In this document: in pieces, positions 47,124-58,560 of the stretch
Numbering within the stretch: position 1 is the stretch's first letter
Layout: each line of letters starts with the position of its first letter
NCBI RefSeq assembly: GCF_033807715.1
Contig: NC_084609.1
Location: forward strand, 35,683,113 to 35,747,112
Source of the DNA: Cololabis saira
Taxonomy: Eukaryota; Chordata; Actinopteri; Beloniformes; Belonidae
DNA: 64,000 nucleotides
Reading direction: 5' to 3'
The notes under the pieces: generated by a model
Told to the model about the DNA's origin: nothing
Database searches by the model: none
Seen by the model: only the letters and a program-made list of their open reading frames with translations
Program-made: the position numbers and the translations under genes

Positions 47124-47830
47124 TGAGTTTACGGGTTTTTCTTCAGGATGTTTTCTGCATCTGATCTTCTCGTCGTTAGTTTGGAGGATCTGGGTTTTAT
47201 AATCTGTTGCAGTAGCTCCTGGCGCTCCGCCTGGATCCTGGTCGGGTTCCCCGGGTCTGGTGGTTCCTCTCACCTGACCCGGGTTTCCTCCCTGGAAGGT
47301 GTCGGGGTCTTTACCGGATCTTTTCTGCTGGTTTCTGGTCTTCTGGGTTCTTTCTACTTTATTTCTGTTTACATGATTCCTGACGCTTTAAACCCCTGGT
47401 CCTGAACTGGTCCTGAACCCTCGCCCCCCCTGAACGCAGGACCGGCTCAGCTTTTCCACCGGCGGTCGACCCATTCACTATTCCCTGGTTGTGATCCAGA
47501 TCTTCCCTGGTTCTGGTCCTGGAGTAATGGTTTCCATGTGTCGCAGCAGTCAGCAGGCAGGAATGTTCACCCCGGGCCAGAACCCCCCCCCCCCCCCTCC
47601 CGTAATAGTAACTCGCTACACACCGCTCACTCAGGCTGTTTTTAACTTCCTGTTCAGCGCAGGGTCGTCCATCTGTCGGCCCTATCTGCTGCCGGACGGG
47701 CCCTCGGCTCGTCCCTCGGCTCGTCTCTAGAGTCGTCTCTCGGGGTTTAGTTTTTGTTGCTCAGAAATAAACCCTCAGATCCGAGGTTGTTTCTGTTTTT
47801 CACACCAGAATCGCAGAGGTGAGACAACAA
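47124..47830. other. flnc intron 1 spacer
   Basis: Unique-looking sequence with a run of C at 47580-47597. No filamin exon 2 coding block is visible. Confidence 0.4.
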
Positions 47831-47834
47831 CAAC

Positions 47835-50485
47835 ACGGGGGGGGTCCAAATACATGACCATGTGGTCCAAACCCTGAGTCATGAGGTCTAAACCCTGGGT
47901 CATGAGGTCCAAACCCTATTTCATGTGGTCTAAACCGTGTAATGTGGTCCAAACTCTGAGTCATGAGGTCCAAACCCTGAGTCATGAGGTCCAAACACAT
48001 GACCATAAGGTCCAAACCTTGAGTCATGAGGTCCAAACCCTGGATCATGAGGTCCAAACCCTGAATCATGAGGTCCAAACCCTGAGTCATGAGGTCCAAA
48101 CCCTGGATCATGAGGTCCAAACCCTGAATCATGTGGTCTAAACCCTGGATCATGAGGTCCAAACCCTGAGTCATGAGGTCCAAACCCTGAGTCATGTGGT
48201 CCAAACCCTGAGTCATGTGGTCCAAACCCTGGATCATGAGGTCCAAACCCTGGATCATGAGGTCCAAACCCTGAATCATGAGGTCCAAACACTGGATCAT
48301 GAGGTCCAAACACTGGATCATGAGGTCCAAACCCTGAGTCATGAGGTCCAAACCCTGAGTCATGTGGTCCAAACCCTGAGTCATGTGGTCCAAACCCTGG
48401 ATCATGAGGTCCAAACCCTGGATCATGAGGTCCAAACCCTGGATCATGTGGTCTAAACCCTGGATCATGAGGTCCAAACCCTGAGTCATGAGGTCCAAAC
48501 CCTGAGTCATGAGGTCCAAACCCTGAGTCATGTGGTCCAAACCCTGAGTCATGTGGTCCAAACCCTGGATCATGAGGTCCAAACCCTGGATCATGAGGTC
48601 CAAACCCTGGATCATGAGGTCCAAATCTTGGATCATGAGGTCTAAACCCTGAGTCATGAGGTCCAAACCCTGAGTCATGTGGTCCAAACCCTGAGTCGTG
48701 AGGTCCAAACCCTGTATCATGTGGTCCAAACCCTGAGTCATGAGGTCCAAACCCTGGATCATGATGTCCAAACCCTGAGTCATGAGGTTCAAACCCTGAA
48801 TCATGATGTCCAAACCCTGGATCATGAGGTCCAAACCCTGAGTCATGAGGTCCAAACCCCGAGTCATGAGGTCCAAACCCCGAGTCATGAGGTCCAAACC
48901 CTGAGTCATGATGTCCAAAAACTGGATCATGAGGTCTAAACCCTGAGTCATGATGTCCAAACACATGACCATAAGGTCCAAACCTGAGTCATGAGGTCCA
49001 AACCCTGGATCATGAGGTCCAAATACTGGATCATGAGGTCCAAACCTGAGTCATGAGGTCCAAACCCTGAGTCATGAGGTCCAAACCCTGAGTCATGAGG
49101 TCCAAACCCTGAGTCATGAGGTCTAAACCCTGAGTCGTGAGGTCCAAACCCTGAGTCGTGAGGTCCAAACCCTGAGTCATGAGGTCCAAACCCTGAATCA
49201 TGTGGTCCAAACCCTGAGTCATGTGGTCCAAACCCTGAGTCATGTGGTCCAAACCCTGAGTCATGAGGTCCAAACCCTGAGTCATGAGGTCTAAACCGAG
49301 TCATGAGGTCCAAACCCTGAGTCATGAGGTCCAAACCCTGAGTCATGTGGTCCAAACCCTGAGTCATGAGGTCCAAACCCTGAGTCATGAGGTCCAAACC
49401 CTGGATCATGAGGTCCAAACCCTGGATCATGAGGTCCAAACCCTGGATCATGAGGTCCAAACACATGACCATGTGGTCCAAACCCTGAATCATGAGGTCC
49501 AAACCCTGGATCATGAGGTCCAAACCCTGGATCATGAGGTCCAAACCCTGGATCATGAGGTCCAAACACATGACCATGTGGTCCAAACCCTGAGTCATGA
49601 GGTCCAAACCCTGAGTCATGAGGTCCAAACCCTGAGTCATGAGGTCTAAACCCTGAGTCGTGAGGTCCAAACCCTGAGTCGTGAGGTCCAAACCCTGAGT
49701 CATGAGGTCCAAACCCTGAATCATGTGGTCCAAACCCTGAGTCATGTGGTCCAAACCCTGAGTCATGTGGTCCAAACCCTGAGTCATGAGGTCCAAACCC
49801 TGAGTCATGAGGTCTAAACCGAGTCATGAGGTCCAAACCCTGAGTCATGAGGTCCAAACCCTGAGTCATGAGGTCCAAACCCTGAGTCATGTGGTCCAAA
49901 CCCTGAGTCATGAGGTCCAAACCCTGAGTCATGAGGTCCAAACCCTGGATCATGAGGTCCAAACCCTGGATCATGAGGTCCAAACCCTGGATCATGAGGT
50001 CCAAACACATGACCATGTGGTCCAAACCCTGAATCATGAGGTCCAAACCCTGGATCATGAGGTCCAAACCCTGGATCATGAGGTCCAAACCCTGGATCAT
50101 GAGGTCCAAACACATGACCATGTGGTCCAAACCCTGAGTCATGAGGTCCAAACCCTGAGTCATGAGGTCCAAACCCTGAGTCATGAGGTCCAAACCGAGT
50201 CATGTGGTCTAAACCGAGTCATGAGGTCCAAACCCTGAGTCATGAGGTCCAAACCCTGAGTCATGAGGTCCAAACCCTGAGTCATGAGGTCCAAACCCTG
50301 AGTCATGAGGTCCAAACCCTGAGTCATGAGGTCTAAACCCTGAGTCATGAGGTCCAAACCCTGAGTCATGAGGTCTAAACTGAGTCATGAGGTCCAAACC
50401 CTGAGTCATGAGGTCCAAACCCTGAGTCATGTGGTCCAAACCCTGGACCATGAGGTCCAAACCCTGAGTCATGTGGTCTGGACTT
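47835..50485. repeat. 21-bp minisatellite array, about 2.65 kb
   Basis: The unit is GGTCCAAACCCTGAGTCATG plus a final A, alternating with variants CTGGATCATGA, CTGAATCATG and ACACATGACCATG. Because 21 is divisible by three and the unit lacks stops in several frames, long spurious frames arise (VQTLSHE repeats on plus; GLDLMTQ and GFGPHDS repeats on minus, up to 393 codons). Higher-order structure is present: a block starting CTAAACCGAGTC at 49291 recurs 523 bp later at 49814. The dominant unit contains TGAGTCA, the AP-1 consensus. Confidence 0.97.
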
Positions 50486-50522
50486 GGACCAGGTCGTTCC
50501 AGACGAGACTAGCTAACAATTA

Positions 50523-50987
50523 CCCCTTTTCCACCAAATCTGTACCTGGTTCTGGGCCAGTGAGTTTGGAACCGGGCTGTTTCCACCGACAGAGAACTGG
50601 CTCCAAGGTAGCACCAACTCTTTGCTGGTCCAGAGGAAAGAAGTTATTAAGACCAACGGCAACAGCAAGACTGGGAGACGGAGACATTTTCAAATAAGAA
50701 TGAATCTGGACGCAGCAAAGCATCATGGGTCTGAGGAGGAGACAACCTGTCTTTTAGAAATGTGTCCACGGAGGAGCTACGTGGACCAAGTCCTGTTAGA
50801 GCAAATACCTTGTTGTTGCTGCAACTTTCACACAAACGCAGCGACGTAACTGACGTTTGCAGCGACGTAATGACGTGGCTCCTCTTAGCACCCGAGCTGT
50901 GGAAAAACATACCGGTTCTCAGCTGGTTCCTAGTTGAACGAGTTTTGAACCAGAACCAGCCCTGGAACCAGTTTGGTGGAAAAGTGG
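50523..50987. mobile_element. TTTTCCACCAAA MITE, intact reference copy, TA flanks
   Basis: Ends CCCCTTTTCCACCAAAT and TTTGGTGGAAAAGTGG, with TA on both sides (50521-50522 and 50988-50989). No coding capacity. Relatives at 9357-12136, 28556-28930 and a fragment at 51205-51280. Confidence 0.8.
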
Positions 50988-50989
50988 TA

Positions 50990-51386
50990 AGAGTGGTCCT
51001 TTTGAAAAGACGTCAATGAAAAATGTCAATGCCAGGACTCAAACTGGAGGAGGACATCAGGATGGTTAAACGATGTCAACGGTTTCAAATAGTAGCCTCA
51101 AAAACAGACAGGAAACTTGTATAAATGGAGACGCCACGAGACCATCCCTGAGTGGAGGATTTACATCATTTACACTTGTTAGCAGAGTTAGATCACTTCA
51201 GCCTCTGAAAACAAACCGGTTCTCAGCTGGTTGGTTGTGAACCAGAACCAGCCCTGGAGCTGGTTTGGTGGAAAAGGGCCGGGGTAACTGATGCTGGAGG
51301 TTCTGAGAACATTGAAGGGCTGATGGTCTCTCCTAAATGCTGTAGAAGCACTCGGTGGGTACTTGGTATTACCCACATGGTGGTTT
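50990..51386. other. flnc intron 1 spacer with MITE fragment at 51205-51280
   Basis: The fragment carries AACCGGTTCTCAGCTGG and GGTTTGGTGGAAAAGGG, the right end of the family above. The remainder is unassigned. Confidence 0.5.
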
Positions 51387-51390
51387 TTAA

Positions 51391-52183
51391 CCCTTGTGAT
51401 GTCTTTGGGTCAAAATGACCCAATTCTTCTATCCTTCTTTCCTCCTGCCATGCTCTCTCCTTCCTTCTTCCTTTCCTCTTTTCCTCCTTTTTTACCCTCC
51501 TTTACTCCTTTTTCTTCCTACCTCCCTTTCGTCATTTGTTCCTTTATTACCTTCTTTGCTTTTCCTTCCTCCTTTCCTTATTTTCTCCATTCCTTCCTTC
51601 TTCCCTCCCTTCCTTCTTTCCTTTTCTCCCTTCTTACCTTCTTTTCTCCCTCCCTTCCATCTTTTCTCCCTTCTTTCCTCCCTTCCATACTCCCTTTCCT
51701 ACTTCCTTCCTTCTCTCCTTCTTTTCTCCTTTCTTCCTTACTTCCTTCTTTCCTCCCTTCCATCTTTTCTCCCTTCCTTGCTCCCTTTCCTACTTCCTTC
51801 CTTCTTTCCTTCTTTTCTCCTTTCTCCCTTCCTTACTCCCTTTCCTACTTCCTTCCTTCTTTTTTCCTTTCTTCCTTACTTCCTTCTTTCCTTCATTCCT
51901 TCTTTTCTCCTTTCTTCCTTACTTCCTTCTTTCCTCCCTTCCATCTTTTCTCCCTTCCTTACTCCCTTTCCTACTTCCTTCCTTCTTTCCTCCCTTCTAT
52001 CTTTTCTTCCTTCCTTACTCCCTTTCCTACTTCCTTCCTTCTTTCCTCCCTTCCATCTTTTCTTCCTTCCTTACTCCCTTTCCTACTTCCTTCATTCTTT
52101 TCTCCTTTCTTCCTTACTTCCTTCTTTCCTTCATTCGTTCTTTTCTCCCTTCCTCCTTCCTTGACCCGAAGACAGCACAAGGG
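51391..52183. mobile_element. TTAA-flanked MITE (CCCTTGTG) swollen by a pyrimidine tract
   Basis: Ends CCCTTGTGATGTCTTTGGGT and GAAGACAGCACAAGGG, with TTAA at 51387-51390 and 52184-52187. The TIR beginning CCC and the TTAA duplication fit piggyBac. The interior is almost entirely simple repeat. Confidence 0.85.
51415..52165. repeat. Polypyrimidine TTCC/TTCTTTCC tract, about 750 bp
   Basis: Nearly pure C/T on the plus strand, with a higher-order unit including CTCCCTTTCCTACTTCCTTC. Three plus frames stay open for 200 codons or more; all are low complexity (SFLPSFLPS). Such mirror-like R:Y tracts can form triplex DNA. Confidence 0.97.
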
Positions 52184-52187
52184 TTAA

Positions 52188-52584
52188 GACGTTTAAATTC
52201 ATTTTTGTTAAATAAATAATAACATGGTGAAGAAACCTTAAAATTATCTACTTTTCTTCTCTGAAATGAAACATCCTGGTTTGTCGTCAGCGGATGTTTC
52301 TGTTGTTGTTTCTGTCTGTTGGTCCTGACGAGTTAACTGGAGCCGACCAGCTGCCGGTCCTCCGCCGAGCGGCATGCGGCCCTCATCAACACACCTGTGC
52401 CGGGTCAGACTGACCCGGGTCAGACTGGCCCGGCTGTTCAGGGTCAAACCGGGGGTCAGATTCCCGACAGCTGAGCATCCGGGGCGCCGGCAGCTGCAGA
52501 CGTCAGTCCTGAGACAAACCGGATGCTAGCTTGTTTGCTGCGTTCGATGCCGCAGCGCCGCCGCCCTGCAGGGCCGTGGATGTT
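52188..52584. other. flnc intron 1 spacer
   Basis: Contains short GGGTCAGACTG direct repeats near 52405-52435. No gene recognised. Confidence 0.4.
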
Positions 52585-53620
52585 TGTTTGTTTGATTGTT
52601 TTATTTAGGATCCCCATTAGCATTAGCAACAGCATTAGCTATTCTTCCTGGGGTCCGACATACAGGACTGTCTCAGAAAATTTGAATATTGTGATAAAGT
52701 CCTTTATTTTCTGTAATGCAAAAATGTCATACATTCTGGATTCATTACAAATCAACTGAAATATTGCAAGCCTTTTATTATTTTAATATTGCTGATCATG
52801 GTTTACAGCTTAAGAAAACTCAAATATCCTATCTAAAAAAATTGGAATATTCTGGGAATCTTAATCTTAAACTGTAAGCCATAATCAGCAATATTAAAAT
52901 AATAAAAGGCTTGAAATATTTCAGTTGATTTGTAATGAGTCCAGAATGTATGACATTTTTGTTTTTTTAATTGCATTACAGAAAATAAAGGACTTTATCA
53001 CAATATTCTATTTTTCTGAGACAGTCCTGTACACACAACACACACATTAACACTTAATACATAACAGACATACATTATACATGACAAACAGAACAATAAT
53101 AGACACAACTCCCTTAGTCACAAACAACACAGAGGAGAACTAAATCACCATCGTTCTCAGACATATTCAAATAAAACACCTTCATAAACAATACCTGCCT
53201 GAAATGACCTTATCTTAGAATTATTGACCACTTTTCACCTTTATTGTGATAGGGTTTACACTACCTGTAATTCTATTCAAACTTCATTCTGTTCCTTCCA
53301 AATGTCAAATCCTAATTTAATTTTAAAAGATATTGTTTCAACTGAATCTTAAACCAATCTTTGCTACTGTACCTACATGAGAAGTATGAACTGGTATAAA
53401 GTTCCAGCCAACCAAAGTTCTCTGTATCATAGCTGTTCTCACCCTCGGTAGAATGAACCTCCTTTCTGATGTGATTCTTGTACTGTAACCATGGTGAGCA
53501 AAATTATAGTATAATCTGTCATGCAGTTGTTGCAGATATCGTGTCATCGGTATATTCCTCAGAGAGTTTAGCAAAGTATAAGTAGACCTTTGTCTTATAG
53601 ATAACCAGCCTAGATTCTTA
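52585..53620 (-). pseudogene. LINE 3' region, minus strand, interrupted by a MITE
   Basis: The minus strand ends in GGACCCCAGGAAGAATAGCT and a TTAGCA-rich 3' UTR. Upstream, a decayed frame at 53574-53338 reads QQLHDRLYYNFAHHGYSTRI and ILPRVRTAMIQRTL, similar to fish non-LTR C-termini. A TA-flanked MITE sits at 52663-53029. Confidence 0.55.
52663..53029. mobile_element. Tc1/mariner-type palindromic MITE (copy 3)
   Basis: TA flanks and CAGGACTGTCTCAGAAAATT ends, full length, inside the LINE 3' region. Confidence 0.92.
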
Positions 53621-54052
53621 TGCTGCTGGACACATTAGTGGGCAGGGCTTTTGAGTGACAACGCGGATCAGTCTGTGGTTTTGAATATGGTTCTGAGTCA
53701 TGAATCAAGACCTACTAGAGAAAAACAAAGCCCGGTTGACTTGTGGGCAAACTGTCAGCAGCAGCTCTAACGAGCTCCGAGTGTTGCTGTCCGTCAGGAC
53801 GAGCCGGGCTTCCTGTCCAACCGTCTTTGAGCAAGGCACCGACACGTGCCTGTGTGAGATCTGCTGACTGTCACACTGGGGGTCGGGTTCGGCCTCCGAA
53901 CAACGGCCGCTCTGTCTGCTCGCCGGCCCTCCCCCACCCACAGATCACATGACAAATCACATGACCTGATGAGTGTCTGCGTCCGCCGTCGTCACGGCGA
54001 GGGACGGCGAGCAGTTTGAGATCAGACCGGCTTCAGCTGCCATTGACCCGTT
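53621..54052. other. flnc intron 1 spacer
   Basis: No element ends or coding blocks recognised. Confidence 0.4.
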
Positions 54053-54060
54053 GATTAGTT

Positions 54061-54614
54061 CAGTGGTTCCCAACCTTTTTTCCTTGTCCCCCCCCCCCTA
54101 CTTGTGTCTAAGACCAGCCGGGCCCCCCGACCCGTACGTACTAGCACCAAAAGAGTAAAGTTATTCGTTACAAACCTTTAATTGAAAAAATGAACATTAA
54201 TTATGTTTTTTTGATACATTTCTCTTTGGTTTACCCTGTATACATACGACTTTGTTTTTCTCACCTTCATTTTGTGTCACCAATGTATAAAATACACACA
54301 AAAAATAATTGCAAGGACATAAAAATATTTCTGAAAAACTATTTCTGAGTAGTAGTATGATTAAATGTTGAATAATAAGTTTTTATCCTGATAAATAACT
54401 TAGTATTTTAAAATGACCAAAATATTTCTAAGTGGGTTTATACAGACTTGGATTACTGTATTGCATTAGGTGTGTTATTATGATTTTTTTATTTATTTAA
54501 CATGTGCAAATATAATTTTTACAACTGCATATCCTCAAAGTTTTGCGCCCCCCCCCAGAGATCTCTGGCGCCCCCCCGGGGGGGGGGGCCCGGACCCCAG
54601 GTTGGGAGACACTG
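54061..54614. mobile_element. hAT-type MITE, TIR CAGTGGTTCCCAACCT, TSD GATTAGTT
   Basis: Ends CAGTGGTTCCCAACCTT and AGGTTGGGAGACACTG. GATTAGTT is duplicated exactly at 54053-54060 and 54615-54622. It contains C-runs near 54090 and a C/G-run block at 54546-54597. Confidence 0.92.
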
Positions 54615-54996
54615 GATTAGTTGATGAGTTGGAGCATTTTTAATCTTATTTTGCAGATAAAAACAAAGTGAAACACGAGGATTTCAAAGCTGAAGCTGCT
54701 GAAAGACCACTAGAGGCCAACGAACCCATCATTGGTCTTATCTAAAAGATGACACAGGTCTTTTTTAATGATCTGGTGCCTATTATTTGTCGGGTATATA
54801 AATATATACTGGGCAAATACAGTACAAAGACTCATTCAGAAGGGATGAGGCAGGGAGATGCACCTTCCCCAGCTCTGTTTCCGCTCAGCATTGAGCCCCC
54901 TCATACAAGCGATAAGAGATGAGGGTGGAAACCAATATAAGATAGATCTATACACAGACGACATGTTATTATTTATTGAAAATTCCGTCCAATCCC

Positions 54997-55027
54997 GGTC
55001 CAAACTCTGGATCATGCGGTCCAAATC
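54997..55027. repeat. Isolated 21-bp-array unit inside the L1-like remnant
   Basis: One and a half units (GGTCCAAACTCTGGATCATG, then CGGTCCAAATCC) match the 47.8-50.5 kb minisatellite. They are bracketed by a local repeat of CAGACGACATG (54955 and 55043), so they look inserted into the LINE. Confidence 0.6.
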
Positions 55028-55051
55028 CAGTTCTATATGCGCAGACGACAT

Positions 55052-56054
55052 GGGCCAGTTGTTCAAAGGTAATCTGATTGGATTTTGGTTATCGGATTGG
55101 ATCAAAGTTTGAAAATGGGTTGTTCAAAAGGGAAAGAAGGATTCTGAAATCGGATTAGATCACGTAATCCAATCCTAGTTTTAATCTGGATCAAACCTTC
55201 AGTTTGTGTTGTTCAAAACATTCCAGTAGGATTTGGATAACTTTGATCCAAAAAAACAGGATTATCCTGATCCCAACAGGGGGTAGGATTTCAAGGTGGA
55301 TTTCAGGAGGAAAATGTCGAAAAACTTTTAAATTGGTCAAATAATATAACATTTGTATCATTTAGTGTAAATAAATACTTTTATTTATATTTTGCACTTG
55401 ACTTGTTTAACCGTTACAGTGATAAAGTAGATAAAGTAAACATAGGCTACAAATCAAGCCTTTCAGTATAGTAAAGTAAAAATAAAATAAAAATTATCTT
55501 GTCACCATGAAATAATCCCCCAAACAGATTTCATTAACAAACAAAAATAATATATTCATTTTTTCTGTAATTCATTACTGTATATTAATATCAAAGAAAC
55601 AATCATCAGAGATGAACCTGTCAAAAATAATTTCTAACTATTGCATCCCTTACTACACGTCCAGTCAGTCCCTCATTCTGACAGAACAGAGGTTGGTCTG
55701 GTTCTTCAACAGGCTCAGGTGCATCATAAACGTCATCACAGAGAGGGACATTGCGCCTGGTAGCGATGTTGTGCAAGACAATACACTTAAAGTGACCCCA
55801 TGTTGGCTCTTCTACCTGTTGTCCTTTACATAGCTGGTAGGCCACATTGTGATATGTTGTCCCATTTAGAGCACTGGTAATCCGGATTTGGCAATCTTGA
55901 AAACTGTGTATCTGGATCAGGGTGATCCAATCCAATGTTGCTTTGAAAAACCGGCATGAAACTAAGACGGATTACCTGATCCTGGATAGCATAAAATGGG
56001 ATTTCCAAATCCGGATCACTTTGATCCAGATTACATTTTTTGAACAACTGGCCC
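55052..56054 (-). mobile_element. PIF/Harbinger-like element, TIR GGGCCAGTTGTTCAAA, TSD CAT
   Basis: Ends GGGCCAGTTGTTCAAA and TTTGAACAACTGGCCC-type inverted repeats, with CAT on both sides (55049-55051 and 56055-56057). It carries a transposase C-terminal remnant on the minus strand. Confidence 0.8.
55621..55935 (-). pseudogene. HARBI1-like transposase C-terminal fragment
   Basis: The minus frame includes CIVLHNIATRRNVPLCDDVY, then PEPVEEPDQPLFCQNE and GRVVRDAIVRNYF. The VLHNI motif followed by an acidic stretch and an R-x-x-I/L-x-x-x-F end is the HARBI1/PIF transposase C-terminal pattern. The catalytic DDE region is missing. Confidence 0.7.
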
Positions 56055-56560
56055 CATGTTATTATTTATTGAAAATCCCATCTGTTCAGCTCTTATACAA
56101 AACCCTAATGACTGTGGTCTAGTATCTGGTTGTGAAGTTAACGCCGTTACACCGGAAGCGGTGGCGGTGTCTGGGGGCGTGGCCTGGCCGGCTTGGTGAC
56201 ATAGTATCCTCTCACAGATCTAAACAGGGAGTTACGCTCACTCCCCAAGTAGCACGACCATACCAGGCTAATTATAAAACATTATCCGAGATATCTAGAA
56301 ATGAATTGGCAAGGTGGGACGTGCTGCCGTTATAACTTTTGGGCGGAGTGGAGGTCGTTAAAATGAATCTACTCCACAGACTCCTGCTTTAGTCCCAATC
56401 GGGATAAAAACAGCCTTGAATGTGCTGCACAAGCTGATATCTGGATCCATAACAGCTCACTCTCAGGAATGGTGCACTCAGGCCCCTCCTCCATATGGTT
56501 AGCATCCCCCCACCAAACAACAGATATCCCTTTTAGGAGACGGCAGGAACCTTTGGGTCA

Positions 56561-56709
56561 GTGACCAGTTGTACTGTGACGATGTTCTCCAGCCGTTCTC
56601 ACACCTCCCAGACAGATTCCCTCGACCCCGAACTGATGCGTTCACGTATTTTTAAACTATACACGACATCACATAAAGCCGTAAAGATTGGAATATAATT
56701 AAATATATC

Positions 56710-56757
<48 letters not shown>

Positions 56758-57039
56758 TATATATATATATATATAGAGATATCTGTCACTGGATATACCA
56801 GACAATACTTTTATATCAAAAATACACTGGAGCTGCAGTTAAATATTATAGTTGAGGACGGGGAAGGTGCTGGATGTCATGAGGATATTAATAGCATTTA
56901 AATGTTTATTAAAACATGTTTATTGGAGGATGAAGACGAGTTTTTTTTAAGACAACTTCTGTGGTTTCCAAATTTGTAGACAACCCAGCTGCAATAAAAA
57001 ATGTGGGATGGGCGTCGAGGTGCGTCTCCACCCACGCAA
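56561..57039. other. Spacer with (TA)n at 56713-56777
   Basis: Contains a TATATA microsatellite with one GATATA interruption. Otherwise unassigned. Confidence 0.6.
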
Positions 57040-58560
57040 GTGCCGGCCCTGTTAGACTCTAGTTAGACTGTAGTTAACCTTTAGTTGGACTGTAGTTGGA
57101 CTCTAGTTACACTTTGGTTACACTCTAGTTAAACTCTAGTTAAACTCTAGTTAAACTCTAGTTAGACTGTAGTTGGAATCCAATTGAACTGAGGTTTTTT
57201 AACTTCGGTGGTTTCCAAATGTATAGACAACATGGGGGATGGGCGTCGAGGTGCGTCTCCACCCACGCTAACGCCGGCGCTGTTAGACCCTAGTAGGACT
57301 CTAGTTAGACTCTGGTTAGCCTCTAGTTGGACTCTAGTTAGACTTTAGTTAGACTCTAGTTGGACTCTAGTTAGTCTCTGGTTAGCCTCTAGTTAGACTT
57401 TAGTTAGACTCTAGTTGGACTCTAGTTAGTCTCTGGTTAGCCTCTAGTTGGACTCTAGTTAGTCTCTGGTTAGCCTCTAGTTGGACTCTAGTTAGTCTCT
57501 GGTTAGCCTCTAGTTGGACTCTAGTTAGACTTTAGTTGGACTCTAGTTAGGCCTCTAGTTGGACTCTAGTTAGACTCTGGTTAGCCTCTAGTTGGACTCT
57601 AGTTAGACTTTAGTTGGACTCTAGTTGGACTCTAGTTACACTTTAGTTGGACTCTAGTTAGGCCTCTAGTTGGACTCTAGTTAGACTCTAGTTGGACTCT
57701 AGTTGGACTCTAGTTGGACTCTAGTTGGACTCTAGTTGGACTCTAGTTAGACTCTAGTTAGACTCTAGTTGGACTCTAGTTAGACTCTAGTTAGACTCTA
57801 GTTAGACTCTAGTTAGCTTGTAGTTGGACTCTAGTTAGCCTCTAGTTAAATTCTAGTAAGACTCTAGTAGGTCTCTAGTTGGACTGTAGTAAAACTCTAG
57901 TTGGACTCTAGTAGGAGTCAAATTGAACTGAAGTTAGCCTCTAGTTAGACTCTAGTTGGACTCTAGTTGGACTCTAGTTAGACTCTAGTTAGACTCTAGT
58001 TGGACTTTAGTCGGAATCCAGTTGGTATCTAGTAGGTCTCTAGTTGGACTATAGTAAAACTCTAGTAGGACTCTAGTTGGACCTTAGTTAGCTTCTAGTT
58101 AGCTTGTAGTTGGACTCTAGTTAGCCTCTAGTTAAATTCTAGTAGGACTCTAGTAGGTCTTTAGTTGGACTGTAGTAAAACTCTAGTTAAACTCTAGTTG
58201 GACTCTAGTTAGACCCTAGTTGGACTCTGGTTGGACTCTAGTTGGACTCTAGTTGGACTAGAGTTGGACTCTAGTAGGACTCTAGTTGGACCTTAGTTAG
58301 CTTCTAGTTAGCTTGTAGTCGGACTCTAGTTAGCCTCTAGTTAAATTCTAGTAGGTCTCTAGTTGGACTCTAGTTACACTCTAGTTAGACGCTAGTTAGC
58401 CTCTAGTTGGACTTTAGTCGGAATCCAGTTTAACTCTAGTTGGACTCTAGTTGGACTTTAGTCGGAATCCAGTTGAACTCTACTTGGACTTTAGTTGAAC
58501 TCTAGTTAGAGCTTAGTTACACTCTAGTCTCAATAAAAGTTGGACTCTAGTTTGGTTAGT
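57040..58560. repeat. 11-bp minisatellite TTGGACTCTAG, about 1.5 kb
   Basis: Tandem TTGGACTCTAG and TTAGACTCTAG units with GCCTCTAG and TAGTAGG variants. The start is preceded by a duplicated block (GATGGGCGTCGAGGTGCGTC at about 57007 and 57239). TAG in every unit keeps frames short. Confidence 0.95.

Larger units (their letters stand above)
54780..56560 (+). pseudogene. L1/Tx1-like LINE remnant split by a Harbinger element
   Basis: The left part reads GMRQGDAPSPALFPLSIEP, then after a frameshift PLIQAIRDEGGNQYKIDLYT and DDMLLFIEN, the RT catalytic region with YTDD in place of the usual FADD/YADD. The right part, after 56054, reads ELARWDVLPL and VKMNLLHRLLL, typical of L1-type sequence downstream of the RT core. 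Stops and frameshifts make it non-functional. It is interrupted at 55052-56054. Confidence 0.75.

Noticed and set aside
47800..50240. Long open frames up to 393 codons with GLDLMTQ, GFGPHDS or VQTLSHE repeats
   Set aside because: They are translations of the 21-bp minisatellite. The unit length is a multiple of three and lacks stops in several frames on both strands, so they are not evidence for a repeat protein.
47835..50485. CRISPR-like appearance of regularly spaced repeats
   Set aside because: Units are directly contiguous with no unique spacers, there are no cas genes, and the context is a vertebrate genome.
51363..52219. Three overlapping plus-strand frames of 227-274 codons
   Set aside because: All are translations of the polypyrimidine tract (serine, phenylalanine, leucine, proline only), open because TTCC-type repeats lack stops.
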